Assembly: GCA_012517855.1 (NCBI GenBank)
Contig: JAAYUD010000037.1
Location: 1-56,011 of the forward strand
Source: Bacteroidales bacterium
Lineage (GTDB): Bacteria; Bacteroidota; Bacteroidia; Bacteroidales; Bacteroidaceae
Direction: 5' to 3'
DNA: 56,011 bases
Shown here: positions 18,115 to 26,776 of the stretch, piece after piece
How positions within the stretch are numbered: the first letter of the stretch is position 1
Layout of the letters: each line of letters starts with the position of its first letter
Position numbers and translations under genes: made by a program
The notes under the pieces: model-generated
The model's database searches: none
What the model was told of the DNA's origin: nothing
What the model saw: the letters and a program-made list of their open reading frames with translations, nothing else

Positions 18115-19263
18115 ATGCAGAACCGTAGAGATTTTATTAAAACAGCTGCTCTTGCAGCAGTCGGCACAGGCTTGTCTCTGAACAATGCCTTTGGTGCTTC
18201 GGCACCTTCCATCTTTTCTGTAGGTCATCATGGTAAAGGAGGAAAAATGAAATTTTCATTCTTCCCGTATGAACTTAAGTTACGCCATACTTTTACGGTA
18301 GCTTCTTACTCTCGAACTACAACGCCGGACGTACAATGCCAAATAGAATACGACGGAATAACTGGTTATGGCGAAGCATCTATGCCGCCTTACCTTGGTC
18401 AATCGGTAGAATCGGTCTCTACATTTTTAAGAAAGGTAAATTTAGAGCAATTCAATGACCCGTTTCAAATGGAAAATATTCTATCTTATATAGACAATAT
18501 CAACCCTGGCGATACGGCAGCAAAAGCTGCAGTTGATATCGCTCTTCACGACTTGGTAGGCAAACTGCTTGGTGCACCATGGTGGAAAATATGGGGGCTT
18601 GATAAATCTAAAGCGCCTTCTACAACTTTCACTATAGGTATTGACACTGCGGACGTTGTTCGGAGCAAAACTAAAGAATGTGCAGACAAATTTAATATAC
18701 TAAAAGTCAAAGTAGGACGCGACAATGATAAAGAAATGATAGAGACCATACGGTCTGTAACAGACCTACCTATCGCTGTCGATGCCAATCAAGGATGGAA
18801 AGACAAACATCAGGCTCTAGACATGATATATTGGCTCAAAGAACATGGTATAGTCATGGTAGAGCAACCGATGCCAAAAGAGCAACTAGATGACATTGCA
18901 TGGATTACTGAGGCAAGTCCATTGCCAATCTATCTGGACGAATCGGTACAACGAATTCCAGATATATTGAAAGTAAAAGGGGCCTGCCATGGAGTAAACA
19001 TAAAGCTAATGAAATGCACAGGAATGCGTGAAGCATGGAAAATGACAACACTTGCTCATGCCTTGGGTCTGAGAGTGATGTTGGGATGCATGACCGAGAC
19101 ATCGTGTGCAGTGAGTGCTTGCGCTCAGCTTTCTCCACTCGCTGACTTCTGCGACTTGGACGGTAATCTGCTTATAGCGAACGATCGTTTTAAAGGAATG
19201 ACAGTCGAGAAAGGCAAGATAACGTTGAATGATCTTCCCGGATTGGGATTGAGAAAATTATAA
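18115..19263 (+). CDS. L-Ala-D/L-Glu dipeptide epimerase with a Tat-like signal
   Basis: 382 residues of the enolase superfamily, muconate-lactonizing subgroup. Seen are the catalytic KVKVG lysines, the metal ligands in VDANQGW and LDESVQ, and a C-terminal ENVKLMK-like NIKLMKCTGM. Family members epimerise L-Ala-D-Glu to L-Ala-L-Glu for murein peptide use. The N-terminus NRRDFIKTAALAAVGTG is a twin-arginine-style leader, which would place the enzyme outside the cytoplasm, unlike E. coli YcjG. Two bases after the NlpC/P60 gene and six before the transglutaminase gene, so one operon. Confidence 0.9.
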   Translation: MQNRRDFIKTAALAAVGTGLSLNNAFGASAPSIFSVGHHGKGGKMKFSFFPYELKLRHTFTVASYSRTTTPDVQCQIEYDGITGYGEASMPPYLGQSVESVSTFLRKVNLEQFNDPFQMENILSYIDNINPGDTAAKAAVDIALHDLVGKLLGAPWWKIWGLDKSKAPSTTFTIGIDTADVVRSKTKECADKFNILKVKVGRDNDKEMIETIRSVTDLPIAVDANQGWKDKHQALDMIYWLKEHGIVMVEQPMPKEQLDDIAWITEASPLPIYLDESVQRIPDILKVKGACHGVNIKLMKCTGMREAWKMTTLAHALGLRVMLGCMTETSCAVSACAQLSPLADFCDLDGNLLIANDRFKGMTVEKGKITLNDLPGLGLRKL

Positions 19264-19269
19264 AAACAC

Positions 19270-20610
19270 ATGAGAAAGTTATTGGGTGCTATATTACTTT
19301 TAGTGATTGTATGTGCTTGCTCTTCAAAAGGAGGTGCAGGAAGCTATAGCTGGAACAAAGATTATCACCAACGCCTGCTTACCGATTTCTGTCTTACCAA
19401 ATCTCAAGTAAAAGATTATATAAAGAAATACATTCCAGATGTCACTGAAGAACAAATGCAGTCGTGGGAAAAGAGCGGTGCTTTGGAATGCATGACCCTT
19501 GACGGAGAAAAACGATATTTCCGCAATGCCGGACCTAATTTGTTTCGTATAGATTCTACCTGCCAACATATAAAAGCTGAGAAAGAAAAACAGTATCAAA
19601 GTCTGGAAGGCTGGCATTTAGATGATTATAAAAACATTCCTGGCATTATGGCATCTGTAAATCAGTCACACGGCAATTATCTTGCAGAGCCAAAACACAT
19701 CACAATAACTTATACCCTAACTGTGAATGCGGATGCAGTGCCCAACGGTAAACTAATCCGATGCTGGCTGCCTTATCCGAGAACGGATATTGCACGTCAA
19801 AAAAATGTCCGCCTTATTTCTGTCAGTGAACCGAAATTCATGTTATCTCCCCCAGATAGCATTCACTCCACGCTTTATATGGAGAAATATGCTTCGAAAG
19901 GCAAGCCCACCGTTTTCCAGGAGAAATTCGAATATACCATTTATGGAGAATGGCATCCTTTGAAACCAGAAGATATCCAACCATATGATACCGCTTCGAC
20001 TATCTACCAAAAGTACACCTCGCAGAGAGCTACTCATATCATCTTTACTCCTCAAATACGTCAACTTGCAGCCAATTTGACAAAAGGAACAAACAACCCA
20101 CTCATCAAAGCACAACGTATATATCGCTGGATAAATGATCGCTTTCCATGGGCTTCGGCACGCGAATATTCCACTATTCCAAACATTCCGGAATATGTAT
20201 TAGCCAATAAACACGGAGATTGCGGTCAGGTCAGCCTACTATTTATCACATTGTGCAGAGCGAGCGGCATACCTGCTCATTTTCAAAGTGGATTTATGAT
20301 TCATCCCCACGAAAACAACCTACACGACTGGGCCGAAATTTACTTTCAAGGAATAGGCTGGGTACCGGTTGATCAATCATTCGGCATACCGACTTTCTTA
20401 CCTGACAACAAAGTTGCAGAATTCTTTTTCTTAGGAGGCATCGATTCATACAGACTCATTGTGAATAACGACTATTCAGGAGCTCTATCACCAGCAAAAA
20501 AATATCCAAGAAGCGAAACGGTCGATTTCCAACGGGGTGAAGTAGAATGGAGCGGTGGTAACCTATACTTTCCTCAATGGGATTATCACATGGATGTAGA
20601 TTATCATTGA
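19270..20610 (+). CDS. Transglutaminase-like lipoprotein
   Basis: 446 residues. The lipoprotein signal MRKLLGAILLLVIVCACSS puts the lipid on a Cys near residue 16-18. The transglutaminase-like core has a complete triad: Cys318 (HGDCGQ), His352 (HDWAEIY) and Asp368 (VPVDQSFG). Such papain-fold proteins act as peptidases or amide-cleaving enzymes in bacteria rather than crosslinkers. The preceding ~250 residues include a beta-rich region (ITITYTLTVNADAV). Operonic with NlpC/P60 and the epimerase, suggesting work on murein peptides in the envelope; the exact bond is unknown. Confidence 0.9.
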   Translation: MRKLLGAILLLVIVCACSSKGGAGSYSWNKDYHQRLLTDFCLTKSQVKDYIKKYIPDVTEEQMQSWEKSGALECMTLDGEKRYFRNAGPNLFRIDSTCQHIKAEKEKQYQSLEGWHLDDYKNIPGIMASVNQSHGNYLAEPKHITITYTLTVNADAVPNGKLIRCWLPYPRTDIARQKNVRLISVSEPKFMLSPPDSIHSTLYMEKYASKGKPTVFQEKFEYTIYGEWHPLKPEDIQPYDTASTIYQKYTSQRATHIIFTPQIRQLAANLTKGTNNPLIKAQRIYRWINDRFPWASAREYSTIPNIPEYVLANKHGDCGQVSLLFITLCRASGIPAHFQSGFMIHPHENNLHDWAEIYFQGIGWVPVDQSFGIPTFLPDNKVAEFFFLGGIDSYRLIVNNDYSGALSPAKKYPRSETVDFQRGEVEWSGGNLYFPQWDYHMDVDYH

Positions 20611-20632
20611 ACATCAAGACAGGCAACATAAA

Positions 20633-20732
20633 TAGATAATTATGAATAATATTTTCTGATTTATATTTTCCTCAACATCTCAAGGTTTATGGAAAGTATC
20701 ATCATAAGAAAAATGTTATTCATAGTTATCTA
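20633..20732. repeat. Long imperfect inverted repeat between transglutaminase and lysE
   Basis: TAGATAATTATGAATAATATTTT (20633 on) and the complement of 20708-20732 match with only two differences over about 21 bases; inner parts pair further (TATTTTCC against GGAAAGTA). It could form a ~100-nt stem in RNA. No T-tract of a standard terminator follows, so its role is open. Confidence 0.6.
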
Positions 20733-20810
20733 ATTCTATTTTTGTCATTAAGTATGGAAAAAAAGTTAATAGATAACTAAGATTCCGTAAAAAAGCTCGA
20801 TATTTGCGCT

Positions 20811-21470
20811 ATGATTCAGATTGAAACGATATTAGATATCATATTCAAAGGCTTCATCATTGGGGTTGTCGTATCTGCTCCAATGGGACCAGTTGGCGTA
20901 TTATGCGTCCAGCGCACTCTTAATAAAGGACGTTGGTATGGTTTTGTTACCGGATTAGGAGCTACGCTAAGCGATATGTGTTATGCACTACTTACGGGAT
21001 ATGGTATGAGTTTCGTGACCGACTACATTAACAAGAATGTCTTTATATTACAGTTATTGGGTAGTCTTATGCTATTGGCATTTGGCTATTATACTTTCCG
21101 AACCAATCCGGTGAAATCTCTTCACCCCATCAATCAAAACAACCCGAAAGGCACCTATGTTCACAATTTTATTACAGCTTTCGTCGTATGTTTTAGCAAT
21201 CCTCTTATCATATTTCTATTTATAGGTCTTTTTGCCCGATTTGCAGTAGTCCAGCATGGTGTAGTCCTCTTCGATGCTGTGACAAGTTATATAGCTATTG
21301 CCATCGGAGCTATATCATGGTGGCTTCTCATCACTTTTGTCATTAACAAAGTGCGTAAACACTTTAATCTTCGTGGTATTTGGATCATCAACCGTATTTT
21401 TGGAATACTTGTTATGCTTTTTTCTGTTATCGGCTTAATATTCACTTTTTTAGGAGAATCATTATATTAA
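20811..21470 (+). CDS. LysE-family amino-acid exporter
   Basis: 219 residues with five to six hydrophobic helices. The N-terminal GVVVSAPMGPVGVLCVQRTL is the LysE/RhtB signature, and a conserved small-residue-rich second helix follows (FVTGLGATLSDMCYA). Family members export basic amino acids or homoserine-type compounds; the substrate here cannot be assigned. First gene of a cluster with DUF4924, rfbD and prfC (spacing 18, 16 and 30 bases), so a shared transcript is likely though functions are unrelated. Confidence 0.87.
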   Translation: MIQIETILDIIFKGFIIGVVVSAPMGPVGVLCVQRTLNKGRWYGFVTGLGATLSDMCYALLTGYGMSFVTDYINKNVFILQLLGSLMLLAFGYYTFRTNPVKSLHPINQNNPKGTYVHNFITAFVVCFSNPLIIFLFIGLFARFAVVQHGVVLFDAVTSYIAIAIGAISWWLLITFVINKVRKHFNLRGIWIINRIFGILVMLFSVIGLIFTFLGESLY

Positions 21471-21488
21471 AAAGACGGAGAAAAGAAA

Positions 21489-22034
21489 ATGAAAAAAATA
21501 GCAGACAAACTCAAAGAGAAAAACATTGCGGAATATCTCATTTATATGTGGCAAGTCGAAGACCTCATAAGGGCTAACAATTGCGATATTGATAAGATGA
21601 CAGATAATGTAATATCAGGCTTTAATCTCAACCAAACGGAAAAAGAAGAATTGATTGAATGGTATGATAACCTCATAAACATGATGCACGCAGAAGGCGT
21701 CAACGAGAAAGGACATTTGCAAATCAATAAAAATGTTATATTAGAACTAGAAGAGCTTCATGGCAATCTGCTGGCGACAACTCAATTTCCTTTTTATCAT
21801 GCAGCATACTATAAAGCACTACCTTTCATCATAGAACTTCGAAAAAAGAGCAGTAAGAAAGAAGAATCGGAAATTGAAACTTGTTTCGAAGCAATGTATG
21901 GAATATTGTTACTGCGCCTACAAAAGAAAGAGATAACAAAAGAGACACAAAAAGCGATCGATGCTATCAGTAACTTTTTGTCCATGCTTGCCAATTATTA
22001 TGATAAAGATAGCAAAAACGAAATTGAATGGTAG
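21489..22034 (+). CDS. DUF4924 protein
   Basis: 181 residues, soluble and largely helical, acidic/basic in alternation (KKEESEIETCFEAMYGILLLRLQKKEITKE). The start KKIADKLKEKNIAEYLIYMWQVEDLIR and the central ELEELHGNLL are characteristic of DUF4924, a family known almost only from Bacteroidetes. No catalytic motif is visible and no function is established. It sits between lysE and rfbD on the same strand. Confidence 0.8.
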   Translation: MKKIADKLKEKNIAEYLIYMWQVEDLIRANNCDIDKMTDNVISGFNLNQTEKEELIEWYDNLINMMHAEGVNEKGHLQINKNVILELEELHGNLLATTQFPFYHAAYYKALPFIIELRKKSSKKEESEIETCFEAMYGILLLRLQKKEITKETQKAIDAISNFLSMLANYYDKDSKNEIEW

Positions 22035-22050
22035 CTTTATAAATTAGAAG

Positions 22051-22908
22051 ATGAATATTTTAGTAACCGGATCCAATGGGCAATTAGGAAATGAAATCAG
22101 ACTAATCGCCAAAGAACATACTGAAAACAACTATTTTTTCACAGATATTCAGGAGTTGGACATCTGTGATGAACAGAATGTAATTGATTTCGTAAACAAC
22201 AATGATATTAAGTTTATCATAAATTGTGCAGCATTCACGGCTGTCGACAAAGCGGAAGACAATGCCAATCGGTTATTATGCGATAGACTCAATAGACTGG
22301 CGCCACAGTACTTGGCCCATGCTGCCGAAACGGTAGGAGCAACTTTAATACATATTTCGACCGACTATGTATATGATGGCAGAAGTTACGTTCCATATAG
22401 AGAAGATGATAAATGCCACCCCAAATCGGTATATGGAGCATCAAAATTGGCAGGTGAAATCAATGCTATGAGTATTTGCCATCAGTGTGTTATTTTACGT
22501 ACCGCATGGCTTTACTCTCCTTTTGGAAATAACTTTGTAAAAACAATGTTACGACTAGGTAGGGAACGAGATAGCCTGAACGTCGTATTCGATCAAATCG
22601 GTACACCAACTTACGGACACGACTTAGCTCAAGCCATCTTCCATATTATAGAAAAAGGCGCCATACCGGGCATTTATCATTTTTCGGATGAAGGAGTCTG
22701 CTCATGGTATGACTTTGCAAAGGCTATTCATCGCACAGCGGGTATAACAACCTGTAAGATTCATCCGGTGCATACAGACGAATATCCGGCTATAGCATAC
22801 CGCCCCCCCTACTCCGTACTCGATAAGACAAAGATTAAAACGACTTACAACATAGAGATACCCCAATGGGAAGACAGCTTACAACACTGCCTGAATAGAA
22901 TGAAATAG
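22051..22908 (+). CDS. rfbD: dTDP-4-dehydrorhamnose reductase
   Basis: 285-residue short-chain dehydrogenase that makes dTDP-L-rhamnose, the last step of the dTDP-rhamnose pathway, feeding surface polysaccharides. NAD(P)H binding is shown by VTGSNGQLGNEI (residues 4-15), the active site by STDYVYDG and YGASKLAGE (Tyr-x3-Lys). The rfbA, rfbB and rfbC genes are not in this window; in many Bacteroidetes an rfbD copy sits apart, next to prfC. Probably co-transcribed with DUF4924. Confidence 0.93.
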   Translation: MNILVTGSNGQLGNEIRLIAKEHTENNYFFTDIQELDICDEQNVIDFVNNNDIKFIINCAAFTAVDKAEDNANRLLCDRLNRLAPQYLAHAAETVGATLIHISTDYVYDGRSYVPYREDDKCHPKSVYGASKLAGEINAMSICHQCVILRTAWLYSPFGNNFVKTMLRLGRERDSLNVVFDQIGTPTYGHDLAQAIFHIIEKGAIPGIYHFSDEGVCSWYDFAKAIHRTAGITTCKIHPVHTDEYPAIAYRPPYSVLDKTKIKTTYNIEIPQWEDSLQHCLNRMK

Positions 22909-22938
22909 CTACCCATTTTTATACGCAATTTATTTTAT

Positions 22939-24510
22939 ATGGATATAAACGAAATAGATAGAAGAAGAACTTTTGCTATCGTATCGCACCCCGATGCCGG
23001 TAAAACAACCTTAACCGAGAAGTTACTGCTTTTCGGTGGTCAAATACAAGTGGCAGGTGCAGTAAAAAGTCATAAAATCAAGAAAACTGCTACAAGCGAC
23101 TGGATGGAAATTGAAAAGCAACGTGGAATTTCAGTTTCTACTTCGGTTATGGAATTCGACTATAAAGACTATAAAGTCAACATTCTGGATACACCCGGTC
23201 ACCAAGACTTTGCAGAAGATACTTTCCGCACATTGACAGCTGTAGATAGCGTTATCATTGTGATTGACGGAGCAAAAGGCGTTGAAGCACAAACGCGCAA
23301 ATTGATGGAAGTTTGTAGAATGAGAAATACACCGGTTATTATCTTCATCAACAAAATGGACCGTGAAGGGCGTGATCCTTTCGACCTGCTCGACGAACTC
23401 GAAAAAGAACTTCTCATAAGCGTACGTCCGCTTTCCTGGCCCATTGGACAAGGCTTGCGTTTCAAAGGAGTCTACAATATTTACGAAAATAGATTGAACC
23501 TTTTCAAGCCATCCAAACAAGTAGTCACGGAAAAGGTAGAAGTAGACTTGAATAGCGATGAATTGAATAGCCACATAGGCCATGACGAAGCTAAAAGACT
23601 GCGCAACGATCTTGAGTTGGTTGATGGTGTCTATCCGGAATTTGTGATAGACGATTACCTCAGAGCCGACATAGCTCCCGTTTTTTTCGGTTCTGCGCTC
23701 AACAATTTTGGTGTGCAAGAACTATTAGACTGCTTTGTCGAAATAGCCCCTAAGCCTCGACCTGTTCAGGCACTAGAGCGCATGGTTAATCCTGAAGAAC
23801 CTAAATTTACGGGGTTCATCTTCAAAATAATGGCAAATATTGATCCGAACCACCGCTCATGTGTTGCATTTTGTAAAATTTGTTCCGGAAAGTTTACCCG
23901 AAATACTCCCTACTTACACATACGCCACAATAAAACAGTACGCTTTTCATCACCTACCCAGTTCATGGCACGCCGCAAGACGACTATAGATGAAGCCTAT
24001 GCAGGAGATATAATCGGATTACCCGACAATGGCATTTTCAAAATAGGAGATACTCTTACTGAGGGAGAACAACTTCACTTCAGAGGACTACCTAGCTTTT
24101 CGCCGGAGATGTTCAAATATATAGAGAACGAAGATCCGATGAAACAAAAACAGCTGGCCAAAGGTATAGACCAACTTATGGACGAAGGTGTTGCTCAATT
24201 ATTTGTCAATCAATTCAACAATCGTAAAATTATCGGCACAGTAGGCCAATTACAATTTGAAGTAATTCAATATCGATTACTCAATGAGTACAACGCATCA
24301 TGCCGTTGGGAACCATTAAGCCTATACAAAGCCTGCTGGATAGAGAGTGACGATCTAGAAGAACTTGATGCTTTCAAAAAGCGTAAATACCAATACATGG
24401 CCAAAGACCGTGATGGACGTGATGTATTTCTTGCCGACTCAAATTATGTATTACAAATGGCTCAACAAGATTTTAAACGCATCAAGTTCCATTTCACCAG
24501 CGAGTTTTAA
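22939..24510 (+). CDS. prfC: Peptide chain release factor 3
   Basis: 523-residue translational GTPase that recycles RF1/RF2 from terminated ribosomes. The G1 loop [20 protein letters not shown]3 [12 protein letters not shown] and G4 NKMDREGRD all match RF3 specifically, as does the C-terminal RF3 domain ([16 protein letters not shown]). Length normal. Last gene of the lysE-DUF4924-rfbD-prfC cluster, followed by tRNA-Arg. Confidence 0.97.
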   Translation: MDINEIDRRRTFAIVSHPDAGKTTLTEKLLLFGGQIQVAGAVKSHKIKKTATSDWMEIEKQRGISVSTSVMEFDYKDYKVNILDTPGHQDFAEDTFRTLTAVDSVIIVIDGAKGVEAQTRKLMEVCRMRNTPVIIFINKMDREGRDPFDLLDELEKELLISVRPLSWPIGQGLRFKGVYNIYENRLNLFKPSKQVVTEKVEVDLNSDELNSHIGHDEAKRLRNDLELVDGVYPEFVIDDYLRADIAPVFFGSALNNFGVQELLDCFVEIAPKPRPVQALERMVNPEEPKFTGFIFKIMANIDPNHRSCVAFCKICSGKFTRNTPYLHIRHNKTVRFSSPTQFMARRKTTIDEAYAGDIIGLPDNGIFKIGDTLTEGEQLHFRGLPSFSPEMFKYIENEDPMKQKQLAKGIDQLMDEGVAQLFVNQFNNRKIIGTVGQLQFEVIQYRLLNEYNASCRWEPLSLYKACWIESDDLEELDAFKKRKYQYMAKDRDGRDVFLADSNYVLQMAQQDFKRIKFHFTSEF

Positions 24511-24563
24511 AAGTTTGCCACATAAAAAGCACCGAATAATTAGGATAGAGCATATATTTTTTC

Positions 24564-24571
24564 TAATTTTG
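24564..24571 (+). promoter_or_regulatory. -7 box upstream of tRNA-Arg(CCG)
   Basis: TAATTTTG fits TAnnTTTG, 11 bases before the mature tRNA 5' end. No -33 seen. Confidence 0.5.
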
Positions 24572-24582
24572 TCTGCGTTTTT

Positions 24583-24655
24583 GGTCCGGTAGCTTAGTGA
24601 ATAGAGCGTCAGATTCCGGTTCTGAAGGTCGTGGGTTTGACTCCCACCCGGATCA
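24583..24655 (+). tRNA. tRNA-Arg (anticodon CCG)
   Basis: 73 nt. Acceptor GGTCCGG/CCGGATC with one G-U pair, D-arm AGCTTAGTGAATAGAGC, anticodon arm TCAGA-TTCCGGT-TCTGA giving CCG (reads CGG), T-arm GTGGG-TTTGACT-CCCAC, discriminator A. CCA not encoded. Confidence 0.96.
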
Positions 24656-24682
24656 CATACTAAAAACACGCTGTATGGCATT

Positions 24683-24718
24683 ATATAGCCGCATTTCTTT
24701 TATGAAATGCGGCTATAT
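24683..24718. terminator. Hairpin terminator after tRNA-Arg(CCG)
   Basis: ATATAGCCGCATTTC pairs perfectly (15 bp) with GAAATGCGGCTATAT across a 6-base loop; TATATTT follows. Likely stops tRNA transcription. Confidence 0.75.
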
Positions 24719-24837
24719 ATTTGGGGCGAATTTGCCGTTTTTTACTACTTTTACATAATAATGTTTCGCAATTGTTTAATATTACTGTCCGATAAAAGTT
24801 AATAGGACTTCATCCCGTGTAACACACAATTATAAGT

Positions 24838-24930
24838 CAAAATTGTCGTATGTTAGTTTTTCTAGTGACGTCCTTAAGTTTCTTTGAAAACATACGGACG
24901 TCAACAGTTTTAGGAACATATGTGGTTTTA
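24838..24930 (+). repeat. Dispersed intergenic repeat, copy 2
   Basis: CAAAATTGTCGTATGTTAG...TGACGTCCTTAAGTTTC...GGACGTCAACAG...TTTTAGGAACATATGTGG. Same length and orientation as copy 1; the outer 8-bp stem TGACGTCC/GGACGTCA is intact while the inner loop differs. Confidence 0.85.
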
Positions 24931-25193
24931 GAAAGATAAGGACGACACTGATTTGTTGAGGCGATTGTGTTTTACCAGTTGCTTGTAGAGGACTCACAGT
25001 AGTGAACAAATCATCATAAATGTTTAAATCTAAACTATAAATATGCACACGAATTAGCAAGTAGAGACCATCATCTTTTAACCGTTTCTTTTGATTATCC
25101 GGATTTTTTTGACGAATATTGCAGAAAATTATATACGATAGACTTGATGTTCAATTCGCATTGTGCAATAAAACAATAAATAAATAATTTCCA

Positions 25194-26768
25194 ATGAAAA
25201 AGCTCTGGCTATTAATGATATTAGTGTTCGTTTGTCCTCTTTCAATCAACGCAAAAGACACATATAAAACCATAACGAAAGAAAAGCTAAAGGACAAAAT
25301 AGCCGGAGGTTGGGCCGGGAAAATGATTGGTGTGGCCCGCGGACATGAGATGGAATATAAGGCTGTGGGAAAAATATATGATGGCCAAATACCATGGACT
25401 CCCGATATGGTAAAAGAGTCTCTCCAAGAAGATGATATTTACGGGCAAGTGAGCCTCATGATGATCATGGAAAAATATGGTCTAAATGTTTCCTGCACAA
25501 AATTGGCAGAAGGCTTAGCAAATGCCGAATTTTCGTTGTGCCATGCCAATCTGCAATGCCGTAAGAATTATTTGGATGGAATCATGCCGCCATTATCCGG
25601 AACACCTAAATACAATATGCATGCAGATGATATCGATTTTCAAATTGATTCTGACTTCTTGGGATTTATTAGTCCTGGAATGCCACAATCGTCGGCTCTG
25701 ATCTGCAATCGAATAGGGCGTATGATGTCTTATGGGGATGGTTTATATGGTGGTATTTTTATCTCATCGATGCATGCCTTGGCTTTTTTTAATGACAATC
25801 CGATACAATTAGTTTCGAATGCATTAAAAACAATACCATCAAAAAGTACTTATGCAAAATGTATTAATGATGTTATCAACCAATATAAGCTTCACCCTAC
25901 CGATTGGCAAAAGACATGGCAATTTATACAACAAAAATGGGGCAATACAGACATTTGCGTTCCCTTCCACGATTTCAATATTGATGCAAAGATCAATGGT
26001 GCATTCATTGCCATTGGTTTACTATACGGAGAAGGAGACTTTGAGAAGACAATGAAAGTAACCATTGGATGCGGACAAGATACAGATTGCAATTCTTCCA
26101 ACGCGACAGCTATTCTGGGAGTTATGAAAGGCTATTCCAATATACCCGATAGATTCAAATCATGCATACCATCCATTGCCGATGAAACTTTTTCTCATAC
26201 GACCTATTCTTTTAACAAGACTGTTGCACAAACGCTTTTGTTCATGAATGAAAATGTCAAAGCAAACGGTGGTAGAATAGATGGAGACAAGTATCTTATT
26301 AAAATTCAGAAGCCTCTTTTCAAAGGGAAATTAGAACAATCTTTCCCCAACATGTATATGAGCTATTATGTTCAGGCAACAAATTCTACAAAATGGGACT
26401 TGAAAGGCAAATGGTCTAACTTTGTTTACGGAGACGGAGACCCCGACCTCTTTAAAATGACTTCCGAACCGGGAGCATCGGTAACTATTTCTTTCAAAGG
26501 TACCGGAGTCACATTACTGGGCAGTTGGAATGTAGATGGAGGACGTGCCGATGTTTATGTTGATGGGAAATTTGCACAACAGATAGATACATACTATCGC
26601 GAAGATGCCGGAAAATACAATGACAACCGTTCGCATATTTTCCATATTTTAGGACTAAAGTCAGGCACACATTCATTACATTTAGTAGTTTCGAACGATA
26701 AAAATCCGAAATCGAAAGGCCACAAGATATGGATAGAACGTTATGTTGTATACAATACCAGGAAATAA
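25194..26768 (+). CDS. Secreted ADP-ribosylglycohydrolase-family protein with a C-terminal beta-sandwich
   Basis: 524 residues. Signal peptide MKKLWLLMILVFVCPLSINA. The ADP-ribosylglycohydrolase (ARH/DraG) fold follows: GGWAGKMIGVARGHEME, LQEDDIYGQ (metal-binding acidic pair) and the late GCGQDTDCNSSNA motif that completes the dinuclear metal site. The last ~130 residues form a galactose-binding-like or carbohydrate-binding-like sandwich (VTISFKGTGVTLLG, GTHSLHLVVSND). A secreted enzyme with this build points to hydrolysis of an extracellular N- or O-glycoside rather than intracellular protein de-ADP-ribosylation. Monocistronic; convergent with the acyltransferase gene. Confidence 0.87.
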   Translation: MKKLWLLMILVFVCPLSINAKDTYKTITKEKLKDKIAGGWAGKMIGVARGHEMEYKAVGKIYDGQIPWTPDMVKESLQEDDIYGQVSLMMIMEKYGLNVSCTKLAEGLANAEFSLCHANLQCRKNYLDGIMPPLSGTPKYNMHADDIDFQIDSDFLGFISPGMPQSSALICNRIGRMMSYGDGLYGGIFISSMHALAFFNDNPIQLVSNALKTIPSKSTYAKCINDVINQYKLHPTDWQKTWQFIQQKWGNTDICVPFHDFNIDAKINGAFIAIGLLYGEGDFEKTMKVTIGCGQDTDCNSSNATAILGVMKGYSNIPDRFKSCIPSIADETFSHTTYSFNKTVAQTLLFMNENVKANGGRIDGDKYLIKIQKPLFKGKLEQSFPNMYMSYYVQATNSTKWDLKGKWSNFVYGDGDPDLFKMTSEPGASVTISFKGTGVTLLGSWNVDGGRADVYVDGKFAQQIDTYYREDAGKYNDNRSHIFHILGLKSGTHSLHLVVSNDKNPKSKGHKIWIERYVVYNTRK

Positions 26769-26776
26769 TGTTGAAA

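Larger units (their letters stand above)
24656..25193. other. Intergenic region between tRNA-Arg and the ADP-ribosylglycohydrolase gene
   Basis: About 540 bases without a gene. It contains a strong terminator (24683-24718) and repeat copy 2 (24838-24930). A 76-residue minus-strand open frame overlaps the repeat and has no other support. The 180 bases before the next gene are AT-rich leader with no element I can name. Confidence 0.65.

Noticed and set aside
24830-25060. 76-codon minus-strand open frame covering repeat copy 2
   Set aside because: Its conserved part is only the dispersed repeat, whose changes show no coding bias; the rest is unsupported.
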